This document shows, piece after piece, positions 62,901 to 64,000 of a DNA stretch of 64,000 bases. The DNA comes from Pomacea canaliculata (Eukaryota > Mollusca > Gastropoda > Architaenioglossa > Ampullariidae). Each line of letters starts with the position of its first letter. The stretch's first letter is position 1. The notes beneath the pieces were generated by a model. The model was not told where the DNA came from, made no database searches, and saw nothing but the letters and a program-made list of their open reading frames with translations. Made by a program: the position numbers and the translations under genes. Location: contig NC_037596.1 of assembly GCF_003073045.1 (NCBI RefSeq), positions 6,901,416 through 6,965,415 of the forward strand, written 5' to 3'.

Positions 62901-63352
62901 ATAACAGACACTACACTCACTGACATCATAGCAGTCATGTAGCATATCAATCATAAAACAACAAGAAGACAAACTGTAAGGACAAAAGCACGAGTGAAAG
63001 AACAGGAATGGTCTGCTGGTCGGCCCGATGACCGGCCGATACGCCATGGCGCAAAGTCGTCTTAGTCTCTTTGTTGTCATTGAAAATTGAATATCTTCCC
63101 CAAAACAACAGATACCGATCAAAGAACGAATGACGATGACGATTTAATGAAATACAAATAAGCAAATCTGTTGGGTCATCACACAGTGTAAAATTGCTTA
63201 CAAAACTCATGTCTGCTCAATATATATATACTTTAATGTTAACGGAACTTACAACGGTTATTTTTCTTATTGGGACAGGAAGCTCTGAGGTTCCTCAAGT
63301 CTCGATGGTTCTGTTAATGATTCCCATGATGATGTTGACCTTAGTACTGTAA
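59936..63352 (+). CDS. Gene F: small eight-cysteine protein, probably GPI-anchored
   Basis: The exons are 59936-59987 (signal peptide MGFVGELMPLILALCLT), 60353-60482, 60837-60929, 61472-61534, 61801-61836, 62122-62148, 62353-62412 and 63279-63352. All have GT-AG borders. Exons 2-4 carry eight cysteines (AQC, MGC, SFC, DLC, VRC, ATC, FAC, EKC) spaced 8-16 residues apart. Exons 5-7 encode a Ser/Thr-rich stalk (TTISSSK, TTESSST). The last exon ends in VSMVLLMIPMMMLTLVL, a hydrophobic C-terminus with no cytoplasmic tail, typical of a GPI-attachment signal. AATAAA follows at 63412. The phases fit except at exon 3 to 4 (phase 2 against phase 1), so one boundary is wrong or an exon is missing. Exon 6 uses the acceptor CTGTCGAG. 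The family is unknown to me; the cysteine spacing partly resembles genes D/E. Confidence 0.65.
62515..62640. repeat. Dispersed repeat, copy 2
   Basis: Counterpart of 58795-58925, inside the last intron of gene F, preceded by a poly-A run and CATCATCCTCATCATC. Confidence 0.45.
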
Positions 63353-63411
63353 ATTGTCTATTTGAATACATGTCTTAAATTCTCTTCTGCGGACTGAAAA
63401 ACACTTTGTAA

Positions 63412-63417
63412 AATAAA
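63412..63417 (+). terminator. Polyadenylation signal of gene F
   Basis: AATAAA 60 bp after the stop codon, a usual distance for a short animal 3' UTR. Confidence 0.65.
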
Positions 63418-64000
63418 TTCTTTTTTGTGTACAATAATAGCTTCATTGCTTTATACGTGGATAACATTCTTGTAGTGATTTGTATATATATATATATCCT
63501 ATATGGACTATTTTATTTTTGCTAGCTATGAACACTTTACTGTACATAAACTGATATTTCTTGATATATATATATATGTATTAATAAACTACCAAAGCGG
63601 AGTGAAATATTGAAATAAAAGAGTAAAAAGAAAACAAAATCTGAAGAGAAAACACCTAAAAGCTCATGTCTGTGTGGAACTATTAAAACTGAAACAGCTA
63701 TATACAGACACACAAGCTGAAGTCATATTCATCAAGCACATTGACAGAATATTCACCGTCAGAACGTTTTGCACGCATAAACCTCATTGACCTTTGCCCT
63801 CCGAGGAGTTAAACAAAGACTAAACTAATCTCCCATTAACGATACAAAATGTCAAAGTTTTGTCAGAGGTTTAGAAGCCTTTGACGATTTGTTTCGGTTA
63901 ATATTCAAGGAGAAGTGGCAAGTGGTGTTACAGATGTTTCGAACAAAATTCCAGGTGTTTCAGGGAGTGTACATGTTAACACTGCTGAGCTCAGCTGCAT
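63418..64000. other. Downstream flank of gene F
   Basis: AT-rich with TA runs near 63482-63497 and 63565-63577. No gene is recognised up to the window edge. Confidence 0.5.

Noticed and set aside
1-64000. CRISPR arrays, rRNA genes or prokaryotic operon features
   Set aside because: The only regular repeats are simple-sequence tracts and segmental duplications. Gene structure is plainly eukaryotic.

Overview
The window is animal nuclear DNA: AT-rich, with small exons in long GT-AG introns, abundant microsatellites, and LINE and DNA-transposon fragments. The secreted immunoglobulin-type proteins with gastropod-like character and the CR1/L2-type LINE remnant suggest a mollusc, most likely a gastropod. 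That assignment is an inference.

Layout. 1-2004 is a decayed LINE. 2005-6590 holds no gene I can support. 6590-29760 is a tandemly duplicated array on the minus strand. It carries three genes for secreted Ig-domain proteins (gene A 10558-7495, gene B 17618-15466, gene C 29625-19749) and relic exons between them. Gene A is complete (six exons, 448 codons). Gene B has lost its 3' exons. Gene C has an internally duplicated exon cassette and a shifted last exon. Shared noncoding modules (called D, U, X and Y here) recur between the genes, so the array grew by segmental duplication. A 373-bp foldback transposon sits in gene C.

29760-36500 is mostly gene-free, with two weak LamG-like exon fragments on the minus strand. 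From 36814 to 63352 three plus-strand genes for secreted cysteine-rich proteins follow. Gene D (36814-49301) has a signal-peptide exon, a 10-kb first intron, a Pro/Gln-rich region and an eight-cysteine C-terminal domain. Gene E (52912-56739) is its paralogue, with several frame changes, and looks like a pseudogene. Gene F (59936-63352) encodes a small eight-cysteine protein with a Ser/Thr stalk and a hydrophobic C-terminus typical of GPI anchoring. The first intron of gene D contains a piggyBac remnant, a LINE 3' remnant, an old internal duplication and a CpG-rich island.

All the confident genes encode proteins of the secretory pathway. The Ig array has the structure expected of a fast-evolving recognition family. 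The D/E family, and possibly F, matches nothing I can name and is the best candidate here for an undescribed family.
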